Shown: positions 1 to 9,085 of the stretch, piece after piece
Numbering within the stretch: position 1 is the first letter of the stretch
Layout: each line of letters begins with the position of its first letter
Position numbers and translations under genes: made by a program
DNA from: Thermoleophilia bacterium
GTDB lineage: Bacteria; Actinomycetota; Thermoleophilia; Gaiellales; Gaiellaceae
Length of the DNA: 64,000 bases
Assembly: GCA_025936995.1 (NCBI GenBank)
Contig: JAICSH010000001.1
Location: 50,394-114,393, forward strand
Direction of reading: 5' to 3'
Notes under the pieces: model-generated
Databases searched by the model: none
The model's input: the letters and a program-made list of their open reading frames with translations, nothing else
Told to the model about the DNA's origin: nothing

Positions 1-1
1 C

Positions 2-46
2 CTGGTCGCGTACGCGATCGAGCGGGGAGTCCTCGAGCCCGACTGA
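2..46 (+). CDS. C-terminal end of a LuxR/NarL-type response regulator (partial)
   Basis: Only the last 14 codons lie in the window. They read LVAYAIERGVLEPD and end in TGA. This matches the usual end of the LuxR-type helix-turn-helix domain in NarL-family response regulators, where the last helix reads roughly LVxYAIRxGLVEP. The rest of the gene is upstream. No terminator hairpin is obvious right after the stop. The call rests on a very short tail, so another LuxR-HTH protein is equally possible. Confidence 0.45.
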   Translation: MVAYAIERGVLEPD

Positions 47-63
47 GTCCGGGTCGTCGGGCC

Positions 64-336
64 CTATTCGGACGCGTCGTTGAGCAGCTGGTGATAGAGG
101 CTGCGCAGGGCGTCCGGATCAGCAGACTTCCCGGCCACCTCCAGGCGCTCGCGGATCTCGAGCAGCCAGCCCGCGAGCGGAACGTCCCTTGCGACGTCGA
201 CCTGCTCGAAGGCGCAGCGCCCGTCGAGAACTGCGCCGCCGGCTTCCCAGAACGGACACGAGTCCTCCGGACAGACCCCACGATCGCCGACGGCTGCTTC
301 GAGGGAGCAGAGCCGCGGTTCCCCGTGCGTGAGCAT
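64..336 (-). CDS. Small conserved hypothetical protein with Cys/Trp motif
   Basis: About 90 residues if translation begins at the ATG at 336; the frame stays open to another ATG at 420. The earlier stretch is low-complexity and lies beside a hairpin, so the inner start is preferred. Visible features are a CPEDSCPFWEAGGA motif with a further Cys ten residues on, then a leucine-rich segment ending LRSLYHQLLNDASE. The spaced cysteines could bind a metal. I associate this Cys-Pro-Phe-Trp pattern with small actinobacterial proteins of unknown function. No strong Shine-Dalgarno precedes the start. Function unknown. Confidence 0.55.
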   Translation of the reverse strand: MLTHGEPRLCSLEAAVGDRGVCPEDSCPFWEAGGAVLDGRCAFEQVDVARDVPLAGWLLEIRERLEVAGKSADPDALRSLYHQLLNDASE

Positions 337-423
337 GACGTCATCGTCGCAGCGGGGGGACCGACCGGCGTCGTGCCGGTCACGGATCGTGGCTGCGGCA
401 TTCCCCGTAACGCCGAGCAATGC

Positions 424-451
424 GCGAGGGCCGCCTTTCGGCGGCCCTCGC
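424..451 (-). terminator. Strong GC hairpin terminator
   Basis: A perfect 12-bp inverted repeat with a 4-base loop (TTTC on the plus strand) lies just past the stop of the minus-strand membrane protein gene that ends at 475. No long U tract follows. The position and perfect stem fit a rho-independent-like terminator of the kind common in GC-rich bacteria. Confidence 0.7.
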
Positions 452-474
452 TGTCCAGCGGTGGAGTCGGGCGC

Positions 475-1143
475 TTATGCCACCGGCACCGCAGGAGTCT
501 TGATGCTCGACCGCCGGAGGAACGAGAGGGCGGTCTGAGGATTGCGGAGGGCTCCGCCGATCGCGAGGATCCCGAATCCGAATCCCGAGAGCAGGAGAGC
601 GATCCCGACCACGACCCCGAACAGCCCGAGCTGGCTTGCCATGTAGCTCGTGTTGAGGGCGGTCGTGAGCGCGGTCTCGGTGACCCAGACCTGGCGGGCG
701 CCGTTCGACACCGGCTGCTTGGTGGTCGGGTCGATTGCAGCAAAGGCCGCGTTGTCCGTGCCGCCGCCCGGCATCAGCTCTGCCTTCGGCGTTCCGGGCT
801 TGGCCGTCCAGATGCCCATCTGCGCGTACGTGAAGCCGTGGGTGGACTCCAGCGCGTGGATGTGCATGTACTGCGCCATCAGGCGCGCCCTGTCGCCCGT
901 GTCGATCTTCTGGTTGGCGACGCTCTTGGTCGGCCATTCCTTGACCGCCGACGCGATGCCTGCCTTCTGCGCCTCGGCCCTGATGGCCGTCGGCGTCATG
1001 TCGCCCGAGCCGACGATGAACTCGTTCGCCAGGCTCTTGTTGACCGTATCCCGGCCGGAGAAGCCCATCGTGACGGCAACGACGCCGAACGCGATGAGGA
1101 CGGCTGCCGCGACGAGCCCTCCGATCTCGAATAGCTTGCGCAT
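475..1143 (-). CDS. Two-helix membrane protein, conserved hypothetical
   Basis: 222 residues. The start at 1143 is chosen because AAAGGAG stands about 7 bases upstream; the longer frame to 1296 has no such site. The N-terminus MRKLFEIGGLVAAAVLIAFG is a membrane helix. A second long helix lies near residues 175-205 (GLFGVVVGIALLLSGFGFG). Between them is a soluble domain of about 140 residues beginning GRDTVNKSLANEFIVGS, probably outside the cell. I recall similar proteins in Thermoleophilia and other actinobacteria, without assigned function. A hairpin terminator follows at 424-451, so it is probably transcribed alone or as the last gene. Confidence 0.75.
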   Translation of the reverse strand: MRKLFEIGGLVAAAVLIAFGVVAVTMGFSGRDTVNKSLANEFIVGSGDMTPTAIRAEAQKAGIASAVKEWPTKSVANQKIDTGDRARLMAQYMHIHALESTHGFTYAQMGIWTAKPGTPKAELMPGGGTDNAAFAAIDPTTKQPVSNGARQVWVTETALTTALNTSYMASQLGLFGVVVGIALLLSGFGFGILAIGGALRNPQTALSFLRRSSIKTPAVPVA

Positions 1144-1285
1144 GTCCCGACTCCTTTCCGAACTGAGGTGGTGCATTTCGCAGAAGTGTCGGGTGTCACG
1201 CAGCCTGCGCCATCCGGGCGGCTTCTGAACTCGAGGTCGGACTTCCCTCGCCTCCGTTGCGGGAAATCCCTGATGGTTGGGCGCG

Positions 1286-3946
1286 TCAGCCGGCAACGGC
1301 GTCCGCGGCTACGGGTCGCTGCGCCCTGGCCTCGGCGGGGGAGGGGCGCCCGTAGAGAAAGCCCTGGCCGTACTCGATTCCCCGCCCACCGAGAATGCGG
1401 ATCGTCGCCGGTCTCTCGATGCCCTCGGCGATCACCTTCATGGAGAGCGCATGCGCGGTGTTGACGATGCCGTCGAGAATCGCGCCGCTGACCGGGTCCG
1501 AGTTGACCTCGTCGACGAAGCCGGCGTCGACCTTGAGGAAGTGGGCCGGCAAACGGCGTAGGTGCTCGAACGAGGAGAAGCCGGTGCCGAAGTCGTCGAT
1601 CGCGACCAGGCACCCGAGCTCCCTGAGCACGGTGAGGCGCCTCTGCGCGCGGTCGTAGTCGTGCAGCGGCGCGCGCTCGGTGATCTCGATGCCGAGGCGG
1701 CCGGCGAGGTGCCGCCGCGTGGTGAACGTGTGCTCGAGCCGGTCGAGCAGCGGATCGCTGTGGAAGCTCTTGGTGTCGAGGTTGACGAAGATCCGCAGCT
1801 CGGGGTCGGCTTCGAGCAGCGCGACCGCTCGGTCGATCGCGTTCTGGTCGATCTGGTCGATGACCCCGAGGTCGGCGGCACCGGGGAGGAACTCGGCCGG
1901 CCCGATGATGCGACCGTGGCCGTCGACCATGCGGGTGAGCGCCTCGTGGTACGCGACTCTCCCGACCTGGAGGTCGACGATGGGCTGGAGGTAGATGACG
2001 AACCGGTCCTCCTCGAGCGCATCCTTGATTCGCGTCGACCAGCCCTGCCGTGCCGTGAGCTGCTGGGTCTCCGCGAGCGTGGGTGTCCAGACAGCGGCTC
2101 GGTTGCGGCCCTGCTCCTTCGCCTCGTAGAGCGCCATGTCGGCATGCAGGAGCACGGTCTCCGCGCGCGTGGCGGGATCGCTCCCCGGTCTGACTGCGCC
2201 GAGGCCGATGCTGAGGGTGACATCCAGAACTGCAGGCGAGCCTTCCAGGGGCAGGCGATAGCCGTGCGCCGCGGTGAGGATGCGTCCGGCGACGTCGACT
2301 GCTTCGTCCGTTCTGGCCCCGCGCAGCAGGAACGCGAACTCGTCCCCGCTGAGGCGGGCGCACACGTCGTTTGGTCGCAGGTTCGCCGCGACGATCCGCG
2401 CGAGATCGCGGAGCACCTGATCGCCGGCGGCATGACCGGCCGTGTCGTTGATCAGCTTGAAGTGGTCGACGTCCGCGATCGCCACGACGAGAGGTGCTCC
2501 GGTCAAATCGCCGTCGGCGATCGCCTCCTCCAGGCAGACGGAGAACCGCCGTCTGTTCACGAGCCCGGTGAGAGGGTCGTGGTCGGCGAGATACCGGACC
2601 TCGTCCTCGCGCATGCGCTGGTCGGTCACGTCGTCGAACACGGCGATCACTGCATCGGGGGCGCCCGGCGTTCCGACTGGTGCCGTGGAGACCTGGACCC
2701 GCCGGGGAGTTCCATCCTGCCGCCGGAGACCGAGCTCGATGTGATCGAGACGCTCTCCGGACAGTGCGCGCCGGCGGATGCCCTCGGCCCGTCTCTCGCC
2801 CGCCGCCGGCGCCAACTGCCAGCGCTTGCCGATCACGTCCGTCGCCCGCCAACCCGACGCGACCTCGGCCGCCTCGTTCCACCGCTGCACTCCGCCGTCC
2901 GCGTCGAACACCGCGATCGGGAGCGGCGACGCGTCGAGGACGGCCTCCAGGCGGGCGGCTGCGGCTGCAGCTTCCTGGCCGAGGTTGCGCGCGGTGCTGG
3001 CCAGGTCGAAGAACCGGTACACGACGAGCGTCGGGATCAACGCGGCGGCGACGACGAAGAGGACGAGATCGTCCAGGTCGAAGGTGTCGTGGGAGAAGAG
3101 GACGACGATCGGGATCGTGGCGAGCGCACCGCCGAGGAGCGTCAGGCGCCGGGCGGGCATCACCCGGGACTCGTCGACCTCGATCTCGGTCAGTCGGCGC
3201 ATGGAAGGGTGGAGGCCGGCCGCGCCGAGCAGCGCGAAGCTCAGGTAGTAGCTCGCGTTGACCAGGGTGCTCTGGTAACTCGTGGTCTGGAGGAAGCTGC
3301 GCCAGATCAGGTCGCCGACGAAGCCGAACCCGATCCCGGCCGTGAGCAGTCCGAACGATGGGAGCCGTGCCGCTCCGGTCAGAAGCAGACGCGCCGTGAG
3401 CGCCAGCAGGAGGAGATCGATCGTGGGGAATGCTCCGACGAGGATCCGGCTGGAGATCGACAGGCCGGTCGCGTCGAACTGGCGGTTGAAGACGAGAAAC
3501 CACAGCAGCAGGAACGAGCCGAGGAATACCGGTGCCGCATCGACGATGAGCATCCGGCCCGCCCAGCGCGAGTGTCGCGGGTGGCTGCCGAGCCAGGTCA
3601 GCGCGACGGCCAGCGTGAGCCCGCCCGCGAGGTAGAGCCAGTCTCCGACGGAGAAGAGGGCGAGCGTCCCGCCGGCCGCATCTGCCTCGTAGGCGATGTC
3701 GCCACAGCCGAACAACAGCACGGCGAGCGCGAGGAGCAACCATGGCCGCAACGAGGTCGGCCGGTGGTAGACGATTCCAGCGACGATCGCAGCGGCAGCT
3801 CCGACGCTCGCGACGTCGTGGAGCAGGGAAGCCGCTACGCCGTGGTGCAGCACGAGCGCGACGCCGCCCGCCGTGAGGTCGGCCACGACAAACACGCCCG
3901 TCACCAGGTACGGGGTACGCGCAGAGGTCCGAGGCCGCAACCACAT
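1286..3946 (-). CDS. Membrane-bound PAS-GGDEF-EAL cyclic-di-GMP enzyme
   Basis: About 886 residues from the ATG at 3946 (GAGGG upstream); the frame is open to 4021. Layout: a multi-helix membrane region (residues about 1-300), a PAS domain (about 330-440, with the PAS-typical DGGVQRWNEAAE), a GGDEF domain whose signature is SGDEF near residue 532, and an EAL domain whose EALTRM motif is near residue 667, followed by DDFGTGFSS and GIEYGQGFLYG. GGDEF domains make cyclic-di-GMP and EAL domains degrade it. The SGDEF variant is often still active, and the EAL motifs look intact, so a bifunctional or mainly phosphodiesterase enzyme is likely. The membrane part is probably a sensor. Confidence 0.9.
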   Translation of the reverse strand: MWLRPRTSARTPYLVTGVFVVADLTAGGVALVLHHGVAASLLHDVASVGAAAAIVAGIVYHRPTSLRPWLLLALAVLLFGCGDIAYEADAAGGTLALFSVGDWLYLAGGLTLAVALTWLGSHPRHSRWAGRMLIVDAAPVFLGSFLLLWFLVFNRQFDATGLSISSRILVGAFPTIDLLLLALTARLLLTGAARLPSFGLLTAGIGFGFVGDLIWRSFLQTTSYQSTLVNASYYLSFALLGAAGLHPSMRRLTEIEVDESRVMPARRLTLLGGALATIPIVVLFSHDTFDLDDLVLFVVAAALIPTLVVYRFFDLASTARNLGQEAAAAAARLEAVLDASPLPIAVFDADGGVQRWNEAAEVASGWRATDVIGKRWQLAPAAGERRAEGIRRRALSGERLDHIELGLRRQDGTPRRVQVSTAPVGTPGAPDAVIAVFDDVTDQRMREDEVRYLADHDPLTGLVNRRRFSVCLEEAIADGDLTGAPLVVAIADVDHFKLINDTAGHAAGDQVLRDLARIVAANLRPNDVCARLSGDEFAFLLRGARTDEAVDVAGRILTAAHGYRLPLEGSPAVLDVTLSIGLGAVRPGSDPATRAETVLLHADMALYEAKEQGRNRAAVWTPTLAETQQLTARQGWSTRIKDALEEDRFVIYLQPIVDLQVGRVAYHEALTRMVDGHGRIIGPAEFLPGAADLGVIDQIDQNAIDRAVALLEADPELRIFVNLDTKSFHSDPLLDRLEHTFTTRRHLAGRLGIEITERAPLHDYDRAQRRLTVLRELGCLVAIDDFGTGFSSFEHLRRLPAHFLKVDAGFVDEVNSDPVSGAILDGIVNTAHALSMKVIAEGIERPATIRILGGRGIEYGQGFLYGRPSPAEARAQRPVAADAVAG

Positions 3947-4054
3947 GTGTCGCACCCTCGTCGTTGAAAGCCGAGCGGCATACCGCAAGACACCGCCGTG
4001 ACCTTCAGTAGGAACCCGCACCTGACTTTCAGCAGGTCCGGGCGGCCTGGCTCG

Positions 4055-5932
4055 TCACGGAGCCACGACCGCCTCGGGCGGCCAGCGCCATTCCGACACC
4101 TCGGGCGCGTCTTCACCATGCTCGCGGGCGTACGCGTGCGCCCGCAGCCGTGCGTCCTCCATCTCCTGGCGCAGGTGGCCGGCGCGGTCGACGAGTCCCG
4201 GCACGCGGTCGATCACGTCGATGACCAGGTGATAGCGGTCGAGATCGTTGAGCATGACCATGTCGAACGGGGTCGTGGTCGTGCCCTCCTCCTTGTAGCC
4301 GCGGACGTGAAGGTTCGCGTGGTTCGTGCGCCGGTAGGTGAGGCGATGGATGAGCCATGGGTAGCCGTGGTAGGCGAAGACGACGGGCCGGCTGGACGTG
4401 AACAGAGAGTCGAACTCGTGATCGGGGAGCCCGTGCGGATGCTCGAGCTCCGGTTGCAGCCGCATCAGGTCGACCACGTTCACGACCCGGACCTTGAGCT
4501 CGGGCAGCCGCTCGCGGAGGATTGCCGCCGCGGCGAGCGTCTCGAGCGTCGGCACGTCCCCGCAGCAGGCGAGCACGACGTCGGGCTCGCCGCTTGCGTC
4601 GTTGGAGGCCCAATCCCAGATCCCGACCCCACGCGTGCAATGCAGGATCGCCTCGTCCATCGGCAGGAACTGCAGCGCGGGTTGCTTGCCCGCGACGATC
4701 ACGTTCACGTAGTGGCGGCTGCGCAGGCAGTGGTCGGCGACGGAGAGGAGGCAGTTTGCGTCGGGCGGGAGGTAGACGCGGATGATCTCGGCCCTCTTGT
4801 TCACGACGTGGTCGATGAAGCCGGGATCCTGATGCGAGAAGCCGTTGTGGTCCTGCCGCCAGACGTGCGAGCTGAGGAGATAGTTGAGCGAGGCGAGCGG
4901 GCGCCGCCACGGGATCCCGCGGGTGACCTTCAACCACTTCGCGTGCTGGTTGAACATCGAGTCGACGATGTGGATGAATGCCTCGTAGCAGTTGAAGAGC
5001 CCGTGGCGGCCGGTGAGGAGGTAACCCTCGAGCCAGCCCTGGCACTGGTGCTCCGACAGCATCTCGACGACCCGGCCGGTCGGTGCGAGGTGCTCGTCGA
5101 CGGGTTCGATGCGGGCGTCCCACTGCTTGTCCGTCACCTCGTAGACGGCGTCGAGCCGGTTCGACGCGGTCTCGTCGGGGCCGAAGATACGGAAGTTCTC
5201 GGGGTTCGAGCGCACCACCTGCGTCAGCCACTGCGCGAGGACGCGTGTCGCCTCCGCGGTCACGGTTCCAGGCTCGTCGACCGGAACGGCGAAGCGGCGA
5301 AAGTCCGGTAGCTCGAGGTCGCGCAGCACGAGGCCGCCGTTCGTCTTCGGGTTTCCGCTCATGCGGCGCTCGCCCCGCGGCGCGAGGCCGGCGAGCGTCT
5401 CCTTCAGCGCGCCGTCTGCATCGAAGAGCTCCTCCGGCCGGTAGCTGCGCATCCACTCTTCGAGCTGACGGAGGTGCTCTGCGTTCGTCCGCACCTGGGC
5501 GAGAGGAACCTGATGCGCGCGCCACGTCCCTTCGACCGGCAGTCCGTCCACTTCCCGCGGGCCGGTCCAGCCCTTCGGAGAGCGGAAGACGATCATCGCC
5601 CGCCGATCGTCGAGCGCTCGGTCGAGGAGCTCCGTGAACCGGCGGTGCGTGTCGAGATGGTCGTCGCCCGTGTCGAAGAAGAGCGGTTCGTACCCATAGC
5701 CGCGCAGAAGGGAGGCGAGCTCCTCTTCGGGAATGCGCGCGAGCACCGTGGGGTTCGCGATCTTGTAGCCGTTGAGGTGGAGGATGGGGAGGACGCGGCC
5801 GTCCCGTTCGCGGTCCGAGAACTTGTTCGAGTGCCAGCTCGTTGCGAGCGGGCCCGTCTCCGCTTCGCCGTCTCCGACGACGCAGGCGACCGTCAGGCCG
5901 GGATCGTCGAAGGCCGCACCGTACGCGTGAGA
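4055..5932 (-). CDS. xfp: Phosphoketolase, C-terminal part (frameshifted gene)
   Basis: This is the main body of a xylulose-5-phosphate/fructose-6-phosphate phosphoketolase, which cleaves these sugars with phosphate to acetyl-phosphate using thiamine diphosphate. The frame carries the cofactor-binding motif [11 protein letters not shown], then [14 protein letters not shown] and NGYKIANPT. Further on it has [19 protein letters not shown], typical of the family, and ends near [11 protein letters not shown]. The first internal ATG in this frame is at 5746, but homology runs back to about 5932, where it continues the N-terminal piece that starts at 6366. Together they give about 770 residues, near the usual 790. 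The break is one missing base. Divergent from the acetate kinase gene. Confidence 0.85.
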   Translation of the reverse strand, partial: SHAYGAAFDDPGLTVACVVGDGEAETGPLATSWHSNKFSDRERDGRVLPILHLNGYKIANPTVLARIPEEELASLLRGYGYEPLFFDTGDDHLDTHRRFTELLDRALDDRRAMIVFRSPKGWTGPREVDGLPVEGTWRAHQVPLAQVRTNAEHLRQLEEWMRSYRPEELFDADGALKETLAGLAPRGERRMSGNPKTNGGLVLRDLELPDFRRFAVPVDEPGTVTAEATRVLAQWLTQVVRSNPENFRIFGPDETASNRLDAVYEVTDKQWDARIEPVDEHLAPTGRVVEMLSEHQCQGWLEGYLLTGRHGLFNCYEAFIHIVDSMFNQHAKWLKVTRGIPWRRPLASLNYLLSSHVWRQDHNGFSHQDPGFIDHVVNKRAEIIRVYLPPDANCLLSVADHCLRSRHYVNVIVAGKQPALQFLPMDEAILHCTRGVGIWDWASNDASGEPDVVLACCGDVPTLETLAAAAILRERLPELKVRVVNVVDLMRLQPELEHPHGLPDHEFDSLFTSSRPVVFAYHGYPWLIHRLTYRRTNHANLHVRGYKEEGTTTTPFDMVMLNDLDRYHLVIDVIDRVPGLVDRAGHLRQEMEDARLRAHAYAREHGEDAPEVSEWRWPPEAVVAP

Positions 5933-6366
5933 AGGGCGTAGCCGAGCTCGCCGCCTTCATGGATCGAGCCCGGAGTCTCGGGTGCGGCGTGGCTCGGGAT
6001 CCCGCCGGGGAACGAGAATTGTCGGAAGAGCGCCTGCAGTCCGCTCTCGTCACCCGTGATGTGCGGGTAGAGCTCGGTGTACGTCCCCTCGAGGTACGAG
6101 TGCGCGACGACCGCCGGTCCGCCGTGTCCGGGGCCACAGACGAAGATCGCATCGAGGTCGCGCTCGCGGATGGCGCGGTTGAGGTGCGTGTAGAGGAAGT
6201 TCAGGCCCGGAGTCGTTCCCCAGTGTCCGAGCAGCCTCGGCTTCACGTGCTCCGGCCGCAGCGGCTCGCGGAGCAGGGGGTTGTCGAGCAGGTAGATCTG
6301 CCCCACCGAGAGGTAGTTCGCAGCCCGCCAGTACGCGTCGAGCGCGCGTAGCTCGTCATCGGTCAC
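5893..6366 (-). CDS. xfp: Phosphoketolase, N-terminal part (frameshifted gene)
   Basis: 157-residue reading frame with family motifs [36 protein letters not shown] and [12 protein letters not shown], which build part of the thiamine-diphosphate and substrate site. After GELGYAL the frame turns into unrelated sequence (LTRTVRPST). Shifting by one base restores [15 protein letters not shown] and the rest of the enzyme. A single base appears to be missing at about 5931-5936. The start at 6366 has AAGGAGA upstream on the minus strand. If the deletion is real the enzyme is inactive; if it is a sequencing error this and the next piece are one gene spanning 4055-6366. Confidence 0.85.
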   Translation of the reverse strand: MTDDELRALDAYWRAANYLSVGQIYLLDNPLLREPLRPEHVKPRLLGHWGTTPGLNFLYTHLNRAIRERDLDAIFVCGPGHGGPAVVAHSYLEGTYTELYPHITGDESGLQALFRQFSFPGGIPSHAAPETPGSIHEGGELGYALLTRTVRPSTIPA

Positions 6367-6380
6367 GAGAATCTCCTTCC

Positions 6381-7301
6381 ATCGACATCCTGGTCGTCAA
6401 CGCGGGCTCCACGAGCCTCAAGCTTCACCTCGTGCACGGTGACGAATCGCGATCGGTCGAGGGCTTCGTCCCGGCCGACGCCGTGGGCCACCGCGTCGTC
6501 CACGGCGGACGCCGCTTCGACCGGCCGGCGCTGATCGACGAAGCGGTCGAGCGGGCGATCGAGGAGCTCTCGGTGCTGGCTCCGCTCCACAACAGCCGTG
6601 CGCTGGAGGAGATCCGCCGTGCGCGGCAGGCGTTGCCGGACGTGCCGCAGGTCGCGGTGTTCGACACCGCGTTTCACCGCACGATGCCTCCGGCGGCGTC
6701 CACGTATGCGATCCCGGCGCGATGGCGCGAGGACTGGGACGTGCATCGCTACGGATTCCATGGCATTTCCGTGCAGTGGGTTGCCTCGCAGGTCGAGGCC
6801 CGGCGGCTCGTCGTCTGCCACCTGGGCGGCGGCTGCTCGGTGACTGCAGTTCGGGACGGACGATCCGTCGACACGACGATGGGATTCTCGCCGCTCGAGG
6901 GCGTCCCGATGGCGACACGGTCCGGCTCGCTCGACCCGGGTGCGGTCCTCTACCTGCTGCGGGCGGGGCTCCTCACGGAGGAGGAGATCGAGCACGCACT
7001 CGAGCACGAGTCGGGGCTCGCAGGGCTTTCGGGCGGCGGCTCCGGGGACGTGCGGGAGGCCTCGCCGCTCGGGCTCGACGTGTTCGTCCACCGCGTCGCG
7101 GCCGCAGTGGCCGCGATGGCGACGGCCTGCGGCGGCATCGACGTGCTCGCGTTCACCGGGGGGATCGGCGAGCACGCCGACGACGTACGAGCGCGGGTCG
7201 TCGAGCGCGTCGGCTTCCTCGGCGCGTTCCGCGTCGAGGTCGTCGCCGCGCGCGAGGAGCTCGTGATCGCCGCCGAGACGCGCAGGTTGCTCGGCCCCTG
7301 A
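6381..7301 (+). CDS. ackA: Acetate kinase, short form
   Basis: Converts acetyl-phosphate plus ADP to acetate plus ATP, the natural next step after phosphoketolase, whose gene starts 14 bases away on the opposite strand. Homology begins with the nucleotide-binding NAGSTSLK directly after codon 6381 (ATC), so the usual GTG candidate at 6432 would cut off an essential strand. No ATG, GTG or TTG exists in frame upstream. Other motifs: GHRVVHGG, the catalytic region [43 protein letters not shown]. At about 306 residues it is much shorter than the classic 400-residue enzyme, mainly between the N-terminal lobe and GHRVVHGG. The start codon is uncertain. Confidence 0.85.
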   Translation: MDILVVNAGSTSLKLHLVHGDESRSVEGFVPADAVGHRVVHGGRRFDRPALIDEAVERAIEELSVLAPLHNSRALEEIRRARQALPDVPQVAVFDTAFHRTMPPAASTYAIPARWREDWDVHRYGFHGISVQWVASQVEARRLVVCHLGGGCSVTAVRDGRSVDTTMGFSPLEGVPMATRSGSLDPGAVLYLLRAGLLTEEEIEHALEHESGLAGLSGGGSGDVREASPLGLDVFVHRVAAAVAAMATACGGIDVLAFTGGIGEHADDVRARVVERVGFLGAFRVEVVAAREELVIAAETRRLLGP

Positions 7302-7309
7302 GCCGACGC

Positions 7310-7783
7310 TCAGGCGGACGCGAACGTCTCGCGAGGGCCGTGACCGGCCGCCACCGACCGTGCGATGTCGAGCGTGGAGATCACGCCGATCGGCTCGCCG
7401 GAGTCGGGATCGGTGACCGCGAGATGCGCGATCCCGTAGGCGCCCATCAAGCCGCCGGCCTCGGCGATCGGACGATCCGCCGGGACGCTGACGAGCGGGG
7501 TGACCGCAGTCGCGCCGGCCGTGAGTGTGTCGAGGTCGAGCGGTGTCGCGGCGACGAGGTCGAGGTCTGAGACGACCGCCCAGAGATGGGGAGTCTCACC
7601 CTCGTCCTCGGCGCGGTCGAAGACGAAGACCGCGTGGACGCTGAACGTCGCCATCATCCTCGCGACGGTCCGGAGCGGCGTCTCCGGCGGGCAGCTGATG
7701 ACGCCACGGCTCATCGCGTCTCCGACCGTGGCCGTCTCGAACGGGACCGGCAGCTTCTCGTCGCGATGGTCCGTGCAGGTCAT
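7310..7783 (-). CDS. Tandem CBS-domain protein
   Basis: 157 residues made almost wholly of two CBS domains. The first runs from about residue 18 (TVGDAMSRGVISCPPETPL), the second from about 85 (AVTPLVSVPADRPIAEAGGLM) to PIGVISTLDIARSVA. CBS pairs bind adenosine nucleotides and act as energy sensors or regulatory modules. Here no effector domain is attached, so a partner protein is expected. It converges on the acetate kinase gene with a 9-bp gap, consistent with, but not proof of, a role in energy metabolism. Confidence 0.8.
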   Translation of the reverse strand: MTCTDHRDEKLPVPFETATVGDAMSRGVISCPPETPLRTVARMMATFSVHAVFVFDRAEDEGETPHLWAVVSDLDLVAATPLDLDTLTAGATAVTPLVSVPADRPIAEAGGLMGAYGIAHLAVTDPDSGEPIGVISTLDIARSVAAGHGPRETFASA

Positions 7784-7868
7784 GGCCGGATCGTCACGGC
7801 ACGTCCGGCGGGCCGCATCCGCACGAACTACGGAACCCGCCGCGACCGCTACGGATCCGAAGTCCGGG

Positions 7869-8300
7869 CTACCAGACGACGACCGAGACTCCGCCGACCT
7901 CGTCGAGAGCGACGGTGTTCGCGCCCGGGGCGATCACGATGCGGTCGGTGGTTCCGGCTGCGGGCAGCGTCCCGGTGACCGGCGAGCCGACCGCGTCGTC
8001 GGCGCGGTCGACGAACGTCACGGAGATGTTCTTGCCCAGGCAGGCCGAGGGGATGTCCGACAGGTCGATGCCGTCGATCGCGTAACCGGAGACGGCTCCG
8101 TAGAAGCTTGTCGAGTAGCTCATGGACATTCCGGTGCCGCAGGCCGTGACCAGCTCGCTGCCGGCTCCGAGACCTGCGGAGGCGGTGCCGAGCGACGCCG
8201 CAAAGCCCTGAATCGCGACGAAGACAACGACGGCCGCGAGGGCAGCGACGCCGAGTCGTGTCCTCGACGCGGCCCTGCGGAACCACGTCTGGACTCTCAT
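7869..8300 (-). CDS. Small exported protein of the SipW-linked cluster
   Basis: 143 residues. An N-terminal basic stretch (VQTWFRRAASRTR) and hydrophobic helix (LGVAALAAVVVFVAIQGFA) form a signal peptide or anchor. The mature part carries two well-spaced cysteines (VTACGTGM and SACLGK) and the beta-rich pattern SGYAIDGIDLSDIP followed by ISVTFVD. The same layout recurs in the protein encoded at 10324-10719 (VSGYTVSSIHY), so both are probably substrates of the nearby signal peptidase. Its start overlaps the stop of the upstream gene as ATGA, which indicates translational coupling. Function unknown; perhaps a surface or matrix subunit. Confidence 0.65.
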   Translation of the reverse strand: MRVQTWFRRAASRTRLGVAALAAVVVFVAIQGFAASLGTASAGLGAGSELVTACGTGMSMSYSTSFYGAVSGYAIDGIDLSDIPSACLGKNISVTFVDRADDAVGSPVTGTLPAAGTTDRIVIAPGANTVALDEVGGVSVVVW

Positions 8301-9085
8301 GACGCCGTGCCCGTCGCTTCGCACCCGCTGTACGCGTTCACGGCTCCGGGGGAGCCGATGCAGACGTCGCCGGAGCCGGCGCCGGCCTGCAGCGTGTTCG
8401 TCGTTCCCGCGCCGCCGCCGGCGACGATGCAGTCGTTCCCGTTGCCGCCGCTGAGGGTTTGCGACCCTGCCGCGTTGCGCCCGAGAATCAGATCGTTCTG
8501 CGAGGTGCCGGAGTTCGAGGAGGTCGTCGCGACGACGAGGTTGGCCGGATTGACGCCGGCGCAGAGCGCCGGGGCGATTTGCGTGAGCGTTCTGGCGAAC
8601 GAGGATCGTCCCGCATACGAGGCAGGCACGACGTTGCCGGCCGTGAACGTCGCCGCCGAGTACGGGGCCGGCTCGGCGGGCTCCGGGAGCTTCGTCAGCT
8701 CGAAGCGGTAGAGGCGCGGCGGGTCGTCGACGACGAAGACGGTGACGTTCCCGTTCACGTGGCGCAGGATCGGGCGCTCGGCCTGGCGCGCGATCCCGGT
8801 GAGGCTCTCGAGATCCGGGACCGGCGTGACGGCGGTGTTCGGCGGAGCGGGAAGGTCGGAGACGTCGAACATGTCGCGCCCGTAGCGGTGGGCGATCCGC
8901 CGTTCCGTCGACCAGATCTGCCGCCGACGGCGGAATTGGCCGGTGTCCACGGCCCATGCCCCTCCGAGGATGAGCATCGCGCTCAGGATCTCGAGTGCCG
9001 CACCGGTGAACCGCGATCGTCCGACAGCCACGGTGTTGGTCACGCTGCGCGGCAACGTCCCCGTCTTCGACGGTGGAGCGCGGCG
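8297..9085 (-). CDS. DUF5305-like C-terminal part joined to an RTX-like domain (5' end lost to frameshift)
   Basis: This frame resumes the DUF5305-like protein interrupted near 9080. It has PSKTGTLPRSVTNTVAVG, a membrane helix (GAALEILSAMLILGGAWAV), and then a cytoplasmic-looking domain with ESLTGIARQAERPILRHV and VTVFVVDDPPRLYRFEL. Without a stop it runs into FTAGNVVPASYAGRSSFA and then Gly/Asn/Asp-rich repeats (NDLILGRNA, LSGGNGNDCIVAGGG, GSGDVCIGSPG) like those of RTX/hemolysin-type calcium-binding proteins. The RTX-like part normally belongs to secreted proteins, yet no signal peptide separates the two. The frame extends upstream as shadow to 9409. It overlaps the next gene by ATGA. Confidence 0.6.
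   Translation of the reverse strand, partial: RRAPPSKTGTLPRSVTNTVAVGRSRFTGAALEILSAMLILGGAWAVDTGQFRRRRQIWSTERRIAHRYGRDMFDVSDLPAPPNTAVTPVPDLESLTGIARQAERPILRHVNGNVTVFVVDDPPRLYRFELTKLPEPAEPAPYSAATFTAGNVVPASYAGRSSFARTLTQIAPALCAGVNPANLVVATTSSNSGTSQNDLILGRNAAGSQTLSGGNGNDCIVAGGGAGTTNTLQAGAGSGDVCIGSPGAVNAYSGCEATGTAS

Noticed and set aside
1562..3967. 801-codon open frame on the plus strand
   Set aside because: It is the antisense of the GGDEF/EAL gene. Its protein is rich in Arg, Glu and Asp without motifs, as expected for the shadow of a GC-rich gene.
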